From Epibacterium ulvae (GTDB taxonomy: Bacteria; Pseudomonadota; Alphaproteobacteria; Rhodobacterales; Rhodobacteraceae): a DNA stretch of 64,000 nt. Below are positions 62,733-64,000 of the stretch, in pieces (the stretch's first letter is position 1; every line of letters begins with the position of its first letter). The notes under the pieces are model-generated. The model saw only the letters and a program-made list of their open reading frames with translations. It searched no databases and was not told where the DNA came from. The DNA is taken from positions 124,001-188,000 of the forward strand of contig NZ_FMWG01000008.1 of the NCBI RefSeq assembly GCF_900102795.1, written 5' to 3'. The position numbers were made by a program, and so were the translations under genes.

Positions 62733-63950
62733 GTGAGGCCGCTGAGGCTCAGCCTATTTGGGGTGATGTTGGCAGCGGCTGGATTGCCGCTCTACATTCA
62801 CCTGCCTCGGTTTGCTTCTGTCCATTTGGGATTAGAGCTGGCGACGCTGGGTGGTCTGTTGCTGCTGCTGCGCATCATCGATCTGGTGCAGGACCCTCTG
62901 CTGGGCTGGATCGCAGATCGTTTTAGCACGGCGCATGGCTGGCTGGCTTTGATCGCGAGCGTTGGGCTGGCGATTGGGTTTCCTCTCGTCTTTTCTGTCG
63001 CGCAGGGGCTGGGCGGGCTGGTCTTTGGGCTTGTGGTCTTATTTACGGCTTACAGCCTTGGGATGGTGCTGATCTATGCGCGCAGCACCGTTCTTGCCGG
63101 GGGCGCAGACACCGTGGCGTTGACCCGAATGGCCAGTTACCGTGAGGCGGGTTTGCTATTTGGTGTGATTTTGGCCGCGCTGGCACCGGATCTGTTGTCA
63201 CAAATCAGTGCAGAGACCGATGGTTATGCCGTCTTTGGCTGGGTAATGGTAGTGATATGCCTGCTGTGCGCGCTGTTATGCCGACCGATCTGGAAAGAGC
63301 ACCCTGCAAAAACAGATCCTTTGACATGGGGCGCCCTTACCAAGGCCAAAGCGACGGGCATTGTTCTGCTTTATCTGGTGAACAGCCTGCCAGTTGCCCT
63401 GACCGCCACCTTGTTTTTGTTCTTTGTCGAAGATCACTTGCACCTGCCCGGACAAGCGGGCGGTTTTTTGGTGCTTTTCTTTCTGGCGGCCGCGATTTCG
63501 GTGCCTGTCTGGCGGCGTATCAGCGATTACCTCGGCATTCGTAAAACACTGCTGATTGCCATGAGCTTGGCGATTGTCTCTTTCGCTGGAGCTGCTGGTC
63601 TGTCTGCAGGGCATGGTTTGGCCTTTGCGGTGATCTGTGTAGCGTCTGGCGCCGCAAGCGGGGCAGATCTTTTGCTTTTGCCCGTTATGTTTTCGCGTGC
63701 CTTGGCACGTCAGGGGCTGAATGCCGGCCTTGCCTTTGGCATTTGGTCTGGCGCAGGCAAACTTGCGCTTGCGTTGGCGGCCTTTGTCGCCTTGCCCCTC
63801 TTGGATTGGGCAGGGTTTCAGCCGGGACGTATCAATGATGCGACGGGGCAGCGGGCCTTGGTTTTTGCCTATGCAATCTTGCCCTTGTTCCTCAAACTTT
63901 TGGCCATTGGCCTTGTTCTATCCCTCCCCAAATCGGAGACCTCCTCATGA
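62733..63950 (+). CDS. MFS transporter of GPH (MelB-like) type
   Basis: This 405-residue protein has about twelve membrane helices. The segment IIDLVQDPLLGWIADRF (about residues 48-65) matches the D-x-x-DPxxGxxxDR motif of glycoside-pentoside-hexuronide symporters. The start is GTG 62733 with a run of G just upstream. In Rhodobacter an MFS gene has the same position in the RpoE-regulated cfaA cluster; the substrate is unknown. It overlaps the following gene by 4 bases (ATGA). Confidence 0.85.
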   Translation: MRPLRLSLFGVMLAAAGLPLYIHLPRFASVHLGLELATLGGLLLLLRIIDLVQDPLLGWIADRFSTAHGWLALIASVGLAIGFPLVFSVAQGLGGLVFGLVVLFTAYSLGMVLIYARSTVLAGGADTVALTRMASYREAGLLFGVILAALAPDLLSQISAETDGYAVFGWVMVVICLLCALLCRPIWKEHPAKTDPLTWGALTKAKATGIVLLYLVNSLPVALTATLFLFFVEDHLHLPGQAGGFLVLFFLAAAISVPVWRRISDYLGIRKTLLIAMSLAIVSFAGAAGLSAGHGLAFAVICVASGAASGADLLLLPVMFSRALARQGLNAGLAFGIWSGAGKLALALAAFVALPLLDWAGFQPGRINDATGQRALVFAYAILPLFLKLLAIGLVLSLPKSETSS

Positions 63951-64000
63951 AACTCCTCACGTTACTTCTGTTGTTGCTGGTGGGTGTGTTGATCGCCAAG
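63947..64000 (+). CDS. Start of the next gene, signal or lipoprotein leader (possible DUF3833), truncated
   Basis: The ATG at 63947 overlaps the MFS stop (ATGA). Only 18 codons are visible: MKLLTLLLLLLVGVLIAK, a hydrophobic leader. In the Rhodobacter cluster the gene at this place encodes a DUF3833 protein, so that is the best guess. The family cannot be verified from the visible part. Confidence 0.5.
   Translation, partial: MKLLTLLLLLLVGVLIAK

Overview
The window looks like a chromosomal segment of a marine-type alphaproteobacterium of the Rhodobacterales (Roseobacter group). The evidence is the aerobic cob-type cobalamin pathway, a ChrR/RpoE singlet-oxygen-type module beside a cyclopropane-synthase-like/FAD-oxidase cluster arranged as in Rhodobacter, the fused carnitine dehydrogenase-thioesterase, an H-NOX/diguanylate cyclase pair, and moderately high GC content. 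Genus and species cannot be fixed from the sequence alone.

Layout. 1-13.5 kb: a nearly complete aerobic cobalamin operon on the minus strand (DUF1636 gene, cobW, cobN, cobG, cobH, cobI, cobJ, cobL, cobE, cobM, cobB, cobA, cobF). It is led by a cobalamin riboswitch, with cobK inserted on the opposite strand and cobO divergent at the far end. 14.5-17.1 kb: glpR-glpD. 17.2-22.5 kb: an iron-type cluster (hemP, imelysin, di-haem oxidoreductase, second imelysin, DUF1513). 22.7-25 kb: a YHS-domain protein, a small membrane protein and a cupin-AraC regulator. 25.1-29 kb: the four-gene Anbu cluster (proteasome-like Anbu, transglutaminase, alpha-E protein, ATP-grasp). 29.5-34 kb: metG, then a YqiJ/YqiK (flotillin) pair. 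34.1-42.3 kb: an aldo/keto reductase, an L-carnitine degradation module with its GlxA-type regulator, an XRE regulator, DUF2061, a DMT exporter, a NUDIX hydrolase and DUF983. 42.5-44.5 kb: EF-hand protein, ECF sigma factor, single-pass membrane protein and CnrX-like periplasmic sensor. 44.5-48.8 kb: a PleD-like cyclase with degenerate receivers, DUF3572, a HAD phosphatase, and an H-NOX-like protein with an HNOBA-GGDEF cyclase. 48.9-50 kb: a decayed IS5-family relic and gene-free DNA. 50-54 kb: a GNAT acetyltransferase, then katG divergent from oxyR. 54-57.2 kb: TPP riboswitch and thiBPQ. 57.3-64 kb: rpoE-chrR, SDR-DUF1365 and FAD oxidase-cyclopropane synthase-MFS-(DUF3833), linked by three copies of a TGATCC-type promoter.

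How the parts work together. Two riboswitches tie vitamin supply to gene expression: B12 for the cob operon and thiamine pyrophosphate for the thiamine ABC importer, where a visible hairpin traps the ribosome binding site. Oxidative stress is covered by OxyR-KatG (peroxide) and by RpoE-ChrR with a membrane-lipid cluster that resembles the furan-fatty-acid genes of Rhodobacter. Carnitine is predicted to be oxidised and cleaved to betainyl-CoA and then betaine.

The most notable observations are an in-frame triple hairpin inside cobB, divergent cobK/cobL genes with overlapping starts, an H-NOX-like protein lacking the usual proximal histidine, a GGDEF protein whose receivers lack phosphoacceptor aspartates, a second imelysin without the GxHxxE motif, and a probable leaderless start at a sigma-E-type promoter. 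No CRISPR array, rRNA or tRNA gene was found.
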